Of a stretch of DNA of 64,000 bases, positions 1 through 10,775 are shown one piece after another. Positions within the stretch are counted from its first letter, which is position 1. Every line of letters starts with the position of its first letter. Made by a program: the position numbers and the translations under genes. This DNA comes from UBA6623 sp965217195 (lineage in GTDB: Bacteria > Acidobacteriota > Terriglobia > Bryobacterales > UBA6623): the NCBI GenBank assembly GCA_965217195.1, contig CBDCHL010000004.1, positions 62,001-126,000 on the forward strand, given 5' to 3'. The notes under the pieces were generated by a model that was not told where the DNA came from, ran no database searches, and saw nothing but the letters and a program-made list of their open reading frames with translations.

Positions 1-99
1 ACCAACCTTCGTGAGAAGCTGGCCAAGGGGTGCAACCGGTCTGCTGCTTGCGACGCCTTTTCCCTCCGAGGGGAGATCATCAGGCTTAGGCCGCAATGC

Positions 100-119
100 G
101 GGTCTGACTAGCGAGACCC
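100..119 (-). terminator. Possible terminator hairpin downstream of the first minus-strand gene
   Basis: A 6-bp stem (GGGTCT / AGACCC) with an 8-base loop lies just past the stop codon at 124. It has no T-run, so it may only be a weak or Rho-assisted end. This is seen in the sequence; the function is inferred. Confidence 0.3.
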
Positions 120-123
120 GGAC

Positions 124-492
124 TTAGGCCGCCTTCACGCGCCTTGTGCTGCTGTTAAGGGTGTCGAAGGCGTCCGCGATCAGCTTCAGGCCCGCCGTGG
201 CCGCCGCGTCCTGAACGGAGATCTGCTTGACTTTGGCGAGGAGGGCCTGGACGGCGGCGATCTCTGCCGGAGTGGGCGCTCTCACCACGACGCTCGCGGC
301 CTGGATCTCGTTCTTGATCTGGTTGAAGGTCTGCTGTCTCCGAAGCGCGCGAGTTCGCAGCCTCACGGACTGGGACACGTCCTCGCCGAGAACCCGCTTC
401 AGGGCGATCACATCGTTCAGCTTCAGCCAGGTCTGGTGGCAGACCTCTTCGGCCGCGGAGATGGTTTTGAGTGCATCCGTCTTCTTGCTCAT
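124..492 (-). CDS. Hypothetical small helical protein, third gene of a minus-strand set
   Basis: The product is 122 residues, starting MSKKTDALK, with no signal peptide or membrane segment, so it is probably cytoplasmic. It is rich in Ala, Lys and Gln and looks mostly alpha-helical. The ATG at 492 is preceded by GAAGGG about 13 bases upstream, a loose ribosome site. It lies 48 bases after the lipoprotein gene ending at 541 and reads in the same direction, so it is likely co-transcribed with the two upstream lipoprotein genes. I do not recognise the family. The GC-rich third positions agree with neighbours, which supports a real gene, and the plus-strand reading of the same DNA looks like a shadow. 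Confidence 0.6.
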   Translation of the reverse strand: MSKKTDALKTISAAEEVCHQTWLKLNDVIALKRVLGEDVSQSVRLRTRALRRQQTFNQIKNEIQAASVVVRAPTPAEIAAVQALLAKVKQISVQDAAATAGLKLIADAFDTLNSSTRRVKAA

Positions 493-540
493 GTTTGGGA
501 CGTTTCCCTTCGTTTGAGAAGGTTGTATGGCTAATCGTTT

Positions 541-1092
541 CTATTGGCCTGGGGCCGCCTGCGCGGCCTTGAAGTCCTTGTAGGCCGAGTCCACGAAGCC
601 AGCCGCGAACTTGGCCAACGCGGCTTTGCTCTGGGCCTCGCTCAACACGCGCAGCTTCTTGAGCAGGGCGTCAATCTCGCCGGAGCTGGCATCCAGCTTT
701 GTCTCGACCTGCGCAAGCTGAGCGGCGACGTCATCGATTCTGGTCTGGCGGGCTCTCTCTTTGGTCAACCAGGCCTTCAGGAAGTCGGTAAGAAATTTCT
801 CAATGTCAGCCGGGCCTGTCCTCTTGGCCGCCGCGAACTCCTCGGCTTCCTTCGTGAGGAAAAGCTCGAAGTCGTCCGGCCGGGCCTTCAAGAGCCCATC
901 GGCCATGGTCTCTTGCTCCTGCCGGTAGTAGTTTGATTCGGCCCTCGCCTTCTCTTGCACCTCGAGCTTGACCGCCAGGAGCTGGTCCGCCGCGCTTCGC
1001 GCGCTGGTCCGCATCAGGGCCTGCGTCTGGCAACCGGAGGCGAGCAGGCCCACGGCGCCAAGCGCGTATCCGATCATGATGTTTTTCCTCAT
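541..1092 (-). CDS. Hypothetical lipoprotein
   Basis: The 183-residue product starts MRKNIMIGYALGAVGLLASGC, a type II signal peptide with lipobox LASGC and the acylated Cys at residue 21. The rest is Glu/Lys/Ala-rich and predicted helical, with a likely coiled coil over about residues 40-150. It should sit anchored in the periplasm. The ATG at 1092 has an excellent ribosome site (AAGGAGG about 9 bases upstream). It follows a second lipoprotein gene by 28 bases and is almost certainly in the same operon. No family is recognised. Two consecutive helical lipoproteins suggest a shared envelope role, which is inference only. Confidence 0.75.
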   Translation of the reverse strand: MRKNIMIGYALGAVGLLASGCQTQALMRTSARSAADQLLAVKLEVQEKARAESNYYRQEQETMADGLLKARPDDFELFLTKEAEEFAAAKRTGPADIEKFLTDFLKAWLTKERARQTRIDDVAAQLAQVETKLDASSGEIDALLKKLRVLSEAQSKAALAKFAAGFVDSAYKDFKAAQAAPGQ

Positions 1093-1120
1093 GGTCGTCG
1101 TCCTCCTTGTTCAGCACTCG

Positions 1121-2422
1121 CTAGAGCTGGCTCGCGATGGCGCCGGTGGCCAGAACGTTCGCCGCCATGAGCACCATCTGTGCCGCTTGCTGCGGAGTCA
1201 CGCCACCCTGGTAGTAGATCCGCAGCGCCTCCGTAACCTGCCCGACCAGATCGATCCGTTGACGGCTGTTGATCCGGGACACGCGGACGCTGTGCAGGTG
1301 CAGCTCGGCGGCGGCCGCTACCGCCTGCTGCGCGTCGAAGGCCTGCTCGGCAAAGAGTATGACACCCAGGGAGGCGATGAAATTCCCTGCCTCGATGCCG
1401 AAGCGCTCCTGCCATTCCTTCTTGCAGCTCTCCAAAACGCCGGTCGGGTTCTCGGCGGCCTCGGCGGCCTCGAACGATTTCTGGACGAACTGGGCAAAGG
1501 ATGGGGCATCCGCCCAATTTTTCTGCCGGCATTTCTTGCGATCGAGTACGGTCGGACTAGCAAGAAACTCTTTGCGCAGGTCCTTCGCCGCCTCTTTGTA
1601 TTCGTCGTCGGTTCCGACCAGAATCAGGGCTGGCAAGAAGAGCTCACCGGGGTAGAGCAGATCGCGCTTGGTGAGGCCTTCCTGAAGGGCCTGCATGGCC
1701 TCCAGGTGCTGGCGCATCTCCTGTAGCCGCTCCGTCTCTGAAGCCGCCAGATCCTGGCCCGCTTGCAGTAGCAGCCGACTGCTTTCCTGCACAAGGGGAT
1801 CGGTTCGGACGCTATTGATGAACTCCTTCGCACTGGTGACGCCGGCGGTGACAGCGGTCTGGATGCCGGCTTTCTCGGACCTGCTGTCCTTGCCCTTCAT
1901 CGAACTCATCGCCTTGCCGATGTTGGCCTGGACCTTGGTGACCTGCCCAAGGCGCTTCTTGACAGTATCAAGCACCGTCTCGATCCTCGAATCCGTCGGT
2001 GCCTCCATACCCTGGATAGCCGCTTGCCGCTCGAGATTCGCCTTCACACCCTCGGCGGCGGCCTGCGCGAAAGAGGCGACCAGTTGCCTCGCCTTCAGAT
2101 GATCGCTCAACGCGGTCATCAGCTCCTCGGCGAGGTCCGCCCTGGTCATCCCAGGTAATGCGGCAAGAAAGGCCTCCTTCCGGTTCTCGTCCAAGTAGTC
2201 GTTCGCCAGCTTACGGGCCTTCGCGACCGCGTCGATGCCGTCTTCCATCGCCGCAAAGGGATCGGTCTCCGACGCGCGCAGTGTCTTGGCCAGCTCGGCC
2301 GCCTCATCGGCGACTTTCCTCCGCTGATCGTTTTGGAGGCGAAGCGCCGCGCACCCGCTCAGGATCACCGCCAGCACGCATGCAACAAGCGCTATCGATC
2401 GCAATCTGGTTGCCTCCCCCAT
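1121..2422 (-). CDS. Hypothetical helical lipoprotein
   Basis: The product is 433 residues from the ATG at 2422. This start is chosen over the longer open frame reaching 2680 because AAAGGAG stands right before it and because it opens a clear lipoprotein signal: MGEATRLRSIALVACVLAV, then ILSGC with Cys at residue 24. The mature part is a long, Ala/Glu/Lys-rich helical protein with no recognised domain; a hydrophobic stretch near the C-terminus (ANVLATGAIASQL) ends it. It heads a three-gene minus-strand set (next genes at 1092 and 492) and diverges from the plus-strand gene at 2663. The function is unknown; an envelope-anchored structural role is a guess. Confidence 0.75.
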   Translation of the reverse strand: MGEATRLRSIALVACVLAVILSGCAALRLQNDQRRKVADEAAELAKTLRASETDPFAAMEDGIDAVAKARKLANDYLDENRKEAFLAALPGMTRADLAEELMTALSDHLKARQLVASFAQAAAEGVKANLERQAAIQGMEAPTDSRIETVLDTVKKRLGQVTKVQANIGKAMSSMKGKDSRSEKAGIQTAVTAGVTSAKEFINSVRTDPLVQESSRLLLQAGQDLAASETERLQEMRQHLEAMQALQEGLTKRDLLYPGELFLPALILVGTDDEYKEAAKDLRKEFLASPTVLDRKKCRQKNWADAPSFAQFVQKSFEAAEAAENPTGVLESCKKEWQERFGIEAGNFIASLGVILFAEQAFDAQQAVAAAAELHLHSVRVSRINSRQRIDLVGQVTEALRIYYQGGVTPQQAAQMVLMAANVLATGAIASQL

Positions 2423-2662
2423 CGGCTTCTCCTTTCCTCGCGAAGAATATCGGTTCTCAAATGTATAACAGATCGCAGGGAAGCCCGCAATGCCGAGGAA
2501 GCACGAGGCAAACGTGCCCCGGCGACACCAAGCCATCACGTCAACCCAAGAAATATTTCTCCCTTGCCTCCAACAACTTACCGATTCCCCACCCCCGCTC
2601 AGTCGCTCTACCGGCCGTATCCTACTAACGGGCATCTGGCCCCAAAATCGAGGTAATCCGTT

Positions 2663-3511
2663 ATGGCAACCAATGCACAAATCAATGCAAATCGAAAAAA
2701 CGCAAAGAAATCTACCGGACCGCGTACACCCGACGGCAAGGAGCGTTCATCCAAAAACGCTCTCAAGCACGGCCTGCTCGCCCACGACTCCGTCATCCCC
2801 GGCGAAGATCCCGCCGATTTCGACCGTCACCTCACTCTTTACGAGGACACCTACAACCCCGCAAACTGCGTCGAAAGAGAACTCGTCCTCCAAATCGCCG
2901 ACGCGGCGTGGAGAATGCGACGCCTCTCCCGTATCGAAGCCAGCGTCATGACCGCCGGGATCGAAAGGACCCGCGTTCATCAACAAACATACCGCCCAGA
3001 GCGCATGAGGGAAGGACACGAAGGCAAGCTCCAACTGCTCGGCGCATCGATGTACGGCGGGACGCAATTCCTCAACCAACTGGCCCGCTACGACGGCCAT
3101 CTGAACCGCCGCCTCCACCGCGCCCTCGAGCTGATGATGAAAATCCGCAAAGAAGACCGAAAACTCCGCGAAGCGGAAAGCCAAGATGCAACCAACAGAG
3201 ACCGAGGCGTGGACGGAAGTCCACGCTCCTCCGGCGAACCGGCTTGGGACGAAGTCATCGAAGATTACGGCCCGCGGGAAGACTACGGCCCGGTCAATCA
3301 GGCACAACCCACTCCAATCGCCGGCCGCAAAGGCCCCGCATCCGTGTCGAAGAGCGCTAGCGACCCCCGCCACGTCGCCCTGCGCGAAAAGCTACTGAAC
3401 GAAGCCAATGCTTTAGTAAACGCCTTGAAGAATAAGGAGTTCCCGGACCCGCCCGACGAGCGTATCAGGCGCAAAGTAGAAGAAGGCCTGTCCTCCATCC
3501 CAAGCCGCTAA
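2663..3511 (+). CDS. STGPRT-motif hypothetical protein
   Basis: The 282-residue product carries the N-terminal signature NAKKSTGPRTPDGKERSSKN followed by ALKHGLLA (residues 14-41). From memory this motif marks a large family of uncharacterised proteins in Acidobacteriota and Planctomycetes, often multicopy and sometimes near mobile DNA. The middle (about 55-170) is helical with many Arg and Glu residues; around 200-215 there is a short Tyr-Gly-Pro repeat (EDYGPREDYGPV). There is no signal peptide or membrane segment. The ATG at 2663 has GAGG 9 bases upstream. It diverges from the lipoprotein operon across a 240-base gap. DNA binding is possible given the basic N-terminus, but no known domain is visible. 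Confidence 0.75.
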   Translation: MATNAQINANRKNAKKSTGPRTPDGKERSSKNALKHGLLAHDSVIPGEDPADFDRHLTLYEDTYNPANCVERELVLQIADAAWRMRRLSRIEASVMTAGIERTRVHQQTYRPERMREGHEGKLQLLGASMYGGTQFLNQLARYDGHLNRRLHRALELMMKIRKEDRKLREAESQDATNRDRGVDGSPRSSGEPAWDEVIEDYGPREDYGPVNQAQPTPIAGRKGPASVSKSASDPRHVALREKLLNEANALVNALKNKEFPDPPDERIRRKVEEGLSSIPSR

Positions 3512-3819
3512 GCCTCGGCGACTCCCAAAGAAAGGACCACTACCAAGCAAAAACAAAACCAACCTCAACCGCCGGGCCATGAAAACCCAACCCTCGGCCA
3601 ACCACCCCAACCCACCGAGCCCAAGGTGCGGCAAAGCTCAATCGAAACCCGATGTGGCGCACGCTCTCAGCGTGCCGTGTCGCCACTCGTGGCGACATCT
3701 CCCGAACGTCGTGTGATGCTCGCCCTCGAAGAACCACGGTCGCCGCGCCCCAGGGTTCGCGGCCGGCCAAAGCCGCGCTGACACCCGCGGCGCTTCCCCG
3801 TGCGGCTTGATGCGTTGCC
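3512..3819. other. Intergenic region with one palindromic repeat copy
   Basis: These 308 bases between two convergent genes hold no convincing gene. The left half is A/C-rich with low complexity (CCAACCCTCGGCC-type runs). The right half contains a copy of the GTGGCGCACGC palindromic repeat at 3651-3703. Confidence 0.6.
3651..3703 (+). repeat. REP-like palindromic repeat, copy 1
   Basis: The unit contains GTGGCGCACGC then GCGTGCCGTGTCGCCAC then TCGTGGCGACA. It holds two nested palindromes, GCACGC...GCGTGC and TGTCGCCAC-TC-GTGGCGACA. Close copies lie at 5106-5155 (inverted) and 56453-56502, and a half copy lies at 56686-56706. All are intergenic. Confidence 0.8.
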
Positions 3820-4986
3820 CTACAACTCTACGCCGGTTTCCTTCCACTGGTCGGTGTTGGCGGAGTCGATAACGGCGTCGCAGACTCTTTGGGTTTGGAG
3901 GGCGTTCCGGAAGTCGGGCTGGCACGGTTCGCCGCTTTCGATCCCGGCGACGAAGTCGGCTAGGGCGTTTAAGAAAGTATGCTCGTAGCCGATTGTGGTT
4001 CCCGGGACCCAGTAATTGCCCATGTACGGGTGCTCCGAATTCCAGACCTGAATCTTGCGCCAGCCGGTGAGGTGGTCCTCGGTTTTCTCGCCCGATTGCT
4101 GCTGGGTGTACTCATAGAACGATAGATTTTCGGGGTCTTCCAGGTTGTAAAAAACGCTGCCGTCGGCGCCGTTCAGCTCGAGCGTGTTGTAGTTCTTGCG
4201 GCCGCGCGCGTAACGGGTCGATTCAAAGGTTCCCATCGAACCGTTGGCGAACTCGGCGAGAAACATGCACGCGTCGTCGATGCCCACGGGCTCAACCTTG
4301 CCGGTCTCGACGTGCTCGCGCTCTTTCACGAAAGTTTCGGTGCGGGCGACGACTCGCGTGATCGGACCGTTCAACCACATGGCCGAGTCGATCGAGTGGG
4401 CCAGCAGGTCGCCGGTGACGCCCGAGCCGGCGGCGTTGATGTCGAGGCGCCACAGAGCCGCGCCGCCTTGCGGGACCTTCTCGTTGATCGTCCAATCCTG
4501 GAGGTAGGTCGCGCGGTAGTGGAAGGGGCGGCCGATGCGCCCTTCGTCAACGATCTGCTTGGCGAGGGCAATGGCGGGCACGCGGCGGTAGTTGTACCAA
4601 ACCATGTTGGGGACGCCGGCTTCCTCGACGGCGCGAGTCATTTCTTCGGCCTCGGCGACATTGACGGCGAGAGGCTTTTCGCAACAAATCATCTTGCCGG
4701 CCTTGGCGGCGGCCACGGCGATGTCGCGGTGCAGGTGGTTGGGAACGCCGATGTCGATGAGATCGACGTCGTCGGCTGCGACGACCTTGCGCCAGTCGCT
4801 CTCGGTGCGCTCGTAGCCCCAGCGATCGGCGAAAGCCTTGAGCTGGTCGGGCTTGCGTGCGCAGGCGACCTTGAGAACCGGGCGGTGTTCGACGTCGAAA
4901 AAGTCGTTGAGACGCTTGTAGGCGTTGGAGTGGGCGCGCCCCATGAAACCGTAGCCGATCATGCCGATTCGAAGTTCTTTCGCCAT
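3820..4986 (-). CDS. Gfo/Idh/MocA family NAD(P)-dependent oxidoreductase
   Basis: The 388-residue product is a sugar or cyclitol dehydrogenase-like enzyme. The N-terminal Rossmann fold starts IGMIGYGFMGRAH (residues 6-18), the dinucleotide-binding glycine motif. The family motif EKPLAVN lies near residue 100, with the catalytic Lys of EKP. The C-terminal alpha/beta domain includes GSGVTGDLLAHSIDSAMWL (about 190-208), typical of substrate-binding. The ATG at 4986 is chosen over an open frame running on to 5652 because AAAGGGGA precedes it and homology starts there; the longer frame overlaps the lolC gene. The substrate is unknown. No linked sugar kinase or transporter is visible. Confidence 0.92.
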   Translation of the reverse strand: MAKELRIGMIGYGFMGRAHSNAYKRLNDFFDVEHRPVLKVACARKPDQLKAFADRWGYERTESDWRKVVAADDVDLIDIGVPNHLHRDIAVAAAKAGKMICCEKPLAVNVAEAEEMTRAVEEAGVPNMVWYNYRRVPAIALAKQIVDEGRIGRPFHYRATYLQDWTINEKVPQGGAALWRLDINAAGSGVTGDLLAHSIDSAMWLNGPITRVVARTETFVKEREHVETGKVEPVGIDDACMFLAEFANGSMGTFESTRYARGRKNYNTLELNGADGSVFYNLEDPENLSFYEYTQQQSGEKTEDHLTGWRKIQVWNSEHPYMGNYWVPGTTIGYEHTFLNALADFVAGIESGEPCQPDFRNALQTQRVCDAVIDSANTDQWKETGVEL

Positions 4987-5105
4987 GGTGGTGATTCCCC
5001 TTTGCGGGCCGTCCGCCCCGCGACCACGCATCGTAGCGAGTGGGACGGGGGGAGTCAAGTTGGGGGGGCGCGAGAACGACGTGGGGCGGGGAAAGGAGGA
5101 TAGGA

Positions 5106-5155
5106 CATGTCGGCACGAGTGCCGACACGGCACGCAGGAGTGCGTGCGCCACGTC
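5106..5155 (-). repeat. REP-like palindromic repeat, copy 2 (inverted)
   Basis: This reads as the reverse complement of the 3651-3703 copy, with GCACTCGTGCCGACA in place of CCACTCGTGGCGACA. The paired changes (G-C swapped for C-G on both arms) keep the palindrome intact, which points to selection for, or a mechanism based on, the folded form. Confidence 0.8.
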
Positions 5156-5189
5156 GGTGGCCACGTCGGGCGACCACTGGCCGGCCGAT

Positions 5190-6419
5190 TTACTCGTAGC
5201 GCAGGACCTCGACCGGGGCGATGCGGGCGGCGGCTCCGGCGGGGTAGAGCGTTGTGACATAGCTCAAGGCAATGGCCGCGATGCCGATCAGAACCGCATC
5301 GAGCGGGTTCGCCGCGAACGGCACGTAGCTGAGGCCGTAGATCTCGGCGTCGAGCGGGATGAGGCGATAGGCGTCGGAAACACGGCACAGGATCTGTCCC
5401 GCGACAAGACCGATCGCGGTTCCGACTGTGCCGATGGCGAGGCCCTGGTACACGAAGATCTTGCGGATTTGCTGTCTCCGGGCACCCATCGACATCAGCA
5501 CGGCGATGTCGCGGTTCTTTTCCATCACAATCATCACGAGCGACGTGAGGATGTTCAGCGCGGCGACGAGCATGATCAGGCCGATGGTAATTGTCGTGAC
5601 CAGCTTTTCGACCTGGAGGGCGTTGAAGATGTCGCGATTGCGTTCCATCCACGTGGTGGCGGCGAAGCGGTTTCCGGCGATTTCTTCAATCTCAGCGCCC
5701 ACCTCGGCCGCCAGATGCAGGTCGTCGAGCTTGAATTCGACCGCGTTGATGACGTTGGCGAGGGCGAGCGATTGTTGCACTGGCTTGATCGTCGCGAAAG
5801 CCCAGTGGTGGTTGTATTCGTAAAAGCCGGAGTGGAAAATGCCGGCCACGCGGAACCTCTTATAGCCGGGGATCACCCCGTAAGGCGTGATGTCTCCCTG
5901 TGGGCTGACGACCGTGACGACCGAATGAAGAACAGCCCCGATTTCCTGGGCCAGCTTTTCCCCAAGAATGATGCCGGGCGGACCGTCGGCGCGCGCCAGG
6001 TCTTCGATCGAACCCTCGGTCAATTGGCCGAGTAACGCACCGACCCGCAGCTCCGCCGCCGGGTCGATGCCCTTGAGTACAGAGGCCCGGCCCCTCATCG
6101 GGCCGGTAATCATCACCTCGCCGTAAAGCGCCGGAGCGGCGGCAAGAACATGATCTACGTCTTCGAAACGCGTGACGAACTCAGGCCAGTCTTCGATGCC
6201 GAACCCGCGTTCTTTCTCGAGCAGATTGATGTGGGAAACCGCGCTCAGCAGGTGGCGCTGCAGGTCCTGTTGCACGCCCGTGTTAATCGCGACGGCGACA
6301 ACGAGGGCCATCACCCCGAGGGCGACGCCGACAACGGCGATGAGGGTGACAACGGAGATGAACTTCTGCTTTCGTTTAGCCCGGAGGTAGCGCGTACCGA
6401 CGAAAGACTCGAATGACAT
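5190..6419 (-). CDS. lolC: LolC/LolE-type ABC transporter permease (lipoprotein release)
   Basis: The 409-residue membrane protein has the lipoprotein-releasing permease layout: one N-terminal membrane helix (about residues 19-45, after YLRAKRKQKFISVVTLIAVVG), a large periplasmic MacB-type domain (about 46-275) and three C-terminal helices with the cytoplasmic coupling motif MGARRQQIRKIFVYQG. It would detach lipoproteins from the inner membrane and pass them to LolA, together with an ATPase LolD. It lies 52 bases after lysS, a pairing seen in other bacteria. No lolD follows; the next gene is a Gfo/Idh oxidoreductase, so the ATPase must be elsewhere. Whether it is LolC, LolE or a LolF-type fusion role cannot be told from sequence alone. 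Confidence 0.88.
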   Translation of the reverse strand: MSFESFVGTRYLRAKRKQKFISVVTLIAVVGVALGVMALVVAVAINTGVQQDLQRHLLSAVSHINLLEKERGFGIEDWPEFVTRFEDVDHVLAAAPALYGEVMITGPMRGRASVLKGIDPAAELRVGALLGQLTEGSIEDLARADGPPGIILGEKLAQEIGAVLHSVVTVVSPQGDITPYGVIPGYKRFRVAGIFHSGFYEYNHHWAFATIKPVQQSLALANVINAVEFKLDDLHLAAEVGAEIEEIAGNRFAATTWMERNRDIFNALQVEKLVTTITIGLIMLVAALNILTSLVMIVMEKNRDIAVLMSMGARRQQIRKIFVYQGLAIGTVGTAIGLVAGQILCRVSDAYRLIPLDAEIYGLSYVPFAANPLDAVLIGIAAIALSYVTTLYPAGAAARIAPVEVLRYE

Positions 6420-6471
6420 GAGCGGTTACAAGTGGCGCGCTGTCGGCCTAGTCGTCGAGCTAAGCTTCGAT

Positions 6472-8055
6472 CTATTCGAGGCCCTCGAGCCGCGCGGCGA
6501 TGCCGATATCGCTCTCGGACCGCAACTGAGGAAATAAAATGACGTCCCGGATCGAGGCGGAGTTGGTCAACACCATCGCGAGTCGGTCGATGCCGATTCC
6601 TTCTCCCGCCGTGGGGGGCATTCCGTAGCAAAGCGCTCGGATGTAGTCCTCGTCCATAGCGTGCGTTTCTTTCGCCCCGGCCTCGCGCTCGGCGACCTGC
6701 GATTGGAAACGGCGAAGCTGCTCTTGTGGGTCATTGAGCTCGGAGTAGGCGTTGGCGATTTCCATCCCCCCGACGTATATCTCAAAACGCTCGACCCAGT
6801 CGGCGTCGCCGGGCTTTTGCTTCGACAACGGCGACGCTTCGATGGGATAGTCGTAAACAAGCGTTGGCTGAATTAAGTTCGGTTCACAGGCGTCCTCGAA
6901 AAGCGCCAAGATCATGGCTCCAAGCGAGCCGCCGAATGGCAGTGAGCTTTCCGTCACGCGATTGTACGCCTCGACCATTTCCTCGACGCGTTGGCGATCG
7001 TCGAGATCCTTGGTCAGCGCGTCGCCCGCTGCGGCGGGCCAATGCTCCACCAGCGCCTCTTTCATCGTTAAGCAACGCAGCTTGCCGAAATCAATCGTGT
7101 GCTCACCGTAAGTGACCTCGGTGTTTCCATCGTGCACCGCTTCCGCGGCTTGGCGCAGCAACTCCCCGCTCAACTCCATGAGGTCGCGGTAGTCGCTATA
7201 AGCCTGATAGAACTCGAGCATCGTGAACTCAGGGTTGTGTTGCGATGAGACGCCTTCGTTGCGGAAGTTGCGGTTGATTTCGTAGACGCGGTCGAGCCCC
7301 CCTACGATCAGCCGCTTGAGGTATAGCTCCGGAGCGATGCGCAAAAACAGGTCGATGTCGAGCGCGTTGTGGTGCGTCGCGAAGGGCCGCGCCAGCGCGC
7401 CGCCGTAGACCGGCTGCATCATCGGCGTTTCGACCTCGACGAAGTTGTGCCGCTCGAGCGTAGCCCGCAGCGCCGAGATCATCTGGTTGCGCTGAAGGAA
7501 AACCCGCCGCACCTCGGGGTTGGCGATCAAGTCGAGGTACCGTTGGCGATAGCGAGTTTCAACGTCCTGAAGGCCGTGCCATTTCTCGGGCATCGGCAGA
7601 ATTGCTTTGGCCAGAAACTCCAGCTTTTGCGCGCGCACCGTCAGCTCGCCGGTTCGCGTGCGGAACATAGGACCTTCAATGCCGATAATGTCGCCCGCGT
7701 CCAGCTTCTTGTAGACGGCGAATTGTGTTTCGCCTACGGCGTCCTGGCGCATGTAGACCTGCAGCTTGACCCCTTCCTGGACAATGTGGCAAAAACCGGC
7801 TTTGCCCTGTCGACGGATAGTTGCCAACCGCCCGCAGACGCGCACCGTAGGCTTTTGCTCATCGAGCGCCTCCGCTTCCGCGGCGTCATAGCTTTCCCGC
7901 ACCTGGGCAAGCGAGTGCGTAAAAGCGAACTTGCGCGGATAGGGCTCGAAACCGAGTTCCTCGATGTCGCGGATCTTTTGAAACCGCTGCTCGAACAAAC
8001 GATCTTCGGCGGACAAAGGGGTGCTTCTCCCGGGCGGGCGCCTGAGGCCAGTCAT
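6472..8055 (-). CDS. lysS: Lysyl-tRNA synthetase, class II
   Basis: The 527-residue product charges tRNA-Lys with lysine. An OB-fold anticodon-binding domain spans about residues 68-165 (VRVCGRLATIRRQGKAGF). The class II catalytic core follows, with motif 2 RNFRNEGVSSQHNPEFTMLE (about 262-281) and motif 3 GIGIDRLAMVLTN (486-498). Length is slightly above the usual 490-505 because of an extra 20 residues at the N-terminus; the ATG at 8055 is the only good start upstream of the conserved FEQRFQKI region. It is followed by lolC 52 bases later, so the two are probably co-transcribed. Confidence 0.97.
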   Translation of the reverse strand: MTGLRRPPGRSTPLSAEDRLFEQRFQKIRDIEELGFEPYPRKFAFTHSLAQVRESYDAAEAEALDEQKPTVRVCGRLATIRRQGKAGFCHIVQEGVKLQVYMRQDAVGETQFAVYKKLDAGDIIGIEGPMFRTRTGELTVRAQKLEFLAKAILPMPEKWHGLQDVETRYRQRYLDLIANPEVRRVFLQRNQMISALRATLERHNFVEVETPMMQPVYGGALARPFATHHNALDIDLFLRIAPELYLKRLIVGGLDRVYEINRNFRNEGVSSQHNPEFTMLEFYQAYSDYRDLMELSGELLRQAAEAVHDGNTEVTYGEHTIDFGKLRCLTMKEALVEHWPAAAGDALTKDLDDRQRVEEMVEAYNRVTESSLPFGGSLGAMILALFEDACEPNLIQPTLVYDYPIEASPLSKQKPGDADWVERFEIYVGGMEIANAYSELNDPQEQLRRFQSQVAEREAGAKETHAMDEDYIRALCYGMPPTAGEGIGIDRLAMVLTNSASIRDVILFPQLRSESDIGIAARLEGLE

Positions 8056-8174
8056 TCATTATAGGCCTGCGATTTCGGCACTCCTCTGCAGCGAAAGCCC
8101 CTGTAGTGCGGCTCTACGCGTGCAGCGCCAGACCCGCGGCGCAGGCTGCCGCGGTCCCAACCCCGCGCCGCGCC

Positions 8175-8180
8175 TATAAT
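8175..8180 (+). promoter_or_regulatory. Putative -10 box for the small gene at 8213
   Basis: A perfect TATAAT sits 33 bases upstream of the GTG at 8213, in an otherwise GC-rich stretch. No good -35 box is visible 16-18 bases before it. This would drive the plus-strand small gene and perhaps the acetoacetyl-CoA synthetase. Confidence 0.4.
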
Positions 8181-8212
8181 ACGGGCAGAGAACGGCGGAG
8201 CTTCTGCACTCG

Positions 8213-8461
8213 GTGAAATTGCAATTCAAATTCCTGGAAAACACTCCGTCCCTTGCGCGGGAAGCCCTGCTGACCGAGCTTTGCGTTCACGGTGCGGCCG
8301 GGGTTCGTCGACTGTTCCCCCAAGAAGAAGACGTGGAATTGGCCGCTCTCCACGTGGTTGAAATCGAAGGAGACGGAGCGGCCGGCCGGCTCATTGAACT
8401 GCTCGAACGATCGCCGGCCGTGGAATTCGCTGAATCGGAGTCGCCGCGTCGTGCTCTCTGA
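8213..8461 (+). CDS. Small protein resembling a lone subtilisin-propeptide (inhibitor I9) domain
   Basis: The 82-residue product starts MKLQFKFLENTPS from a GTG codon. It has no signal peptide. The pattern of two short beta strands, an amphipathic helix and the ending RLIELLERSPAVEFAES recalls the end of subtilisin pro-domains and I9 inhibitors, where 'L..NPAVEYVEP' is typical. If so, it could be a stand-alone inhibitor or chaperone of a subtilisin-type protease, but no protease gene is nearby. The match is by eye and weak. Translation is supported by an upstream TATAAT and codon use like that of neighbours. It could instead be an unrelated small alpha/beta protein. Confidence 0.6.
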   Translation: MKLQFKFLENTPSLAREALLTELCVHGAAGVRRLFPQEEDVELAALHVVEIEGDGAAGRLIELLERSPAVEFAESESPRRAL

Positions 8462-8535
8462 GACTTCGTTCGACGGACGGTTCCTAGGCGCGCCGATCAT
8501 GCCCTGTTACCCGGCCCTCGAAAGCTCGGGGGCGA

Positions 8536-8562
8536 CCGGCCGGCACCGCCGGTTATTTATTT
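8536..8562 (+). terminator. Weak intrinsic terminator after the small gene
   Basis: A 5-bp GC stem (CCGGC / GCCGG) with a 7-base loop is followed by the AT-rich run TTATTTATTT. It lies between the small gene (ends 8461) and the AacS start (8587). Confidence 0.4.
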
Positions 8563-8586
8563 GATTCTCAAGAAGGAGCTAATCCG

Positions 8587-10557
<1,971 letters not shown>

Positions 10558-10575
10558 TCGGGTCGGTTTGGGGTT

Positions 10576-10640
10576 GCAAACCGAGCCGCGCGCGTTAAGC
10601 AAGCGGTATACGATGCGGCTGATCGACCCGAAGAAAAGTT
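10576..10640 (-). repeat. GCGGCTCGG-family dispersed repeat, copy 1
   Basis: It starts GCAAACCGAGCCGCGCGCGT and runs through AAGCGGTATACGATGCGGCT. It is the reverse complement of the copies at 10776, 19160 and 19461, and parallel to the one at 19255. Confidence 0.7.
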
Positions 10641-10775
10641 GTGGCAGCGTGACGCTCGGTAAGGAATTATGGCTGTAGAGCGAGCTTGACGGCCGGCGAT
10701 CCATCGCGAGTCCGCGGGCTATGTGTTCGGTCCCGAAGTTTCGGTAGACCCGCCACTTTCCTTGCGGTTATGAAG

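Noticed and set aside
4987..5652. Long 5' extension of the Gfo/Idh frame
   Set aside because: It overlaps lolC, has Arg/Pro/His-rich shadow composition, and the conserved Rossmann start with a ribosome site is at 4986.
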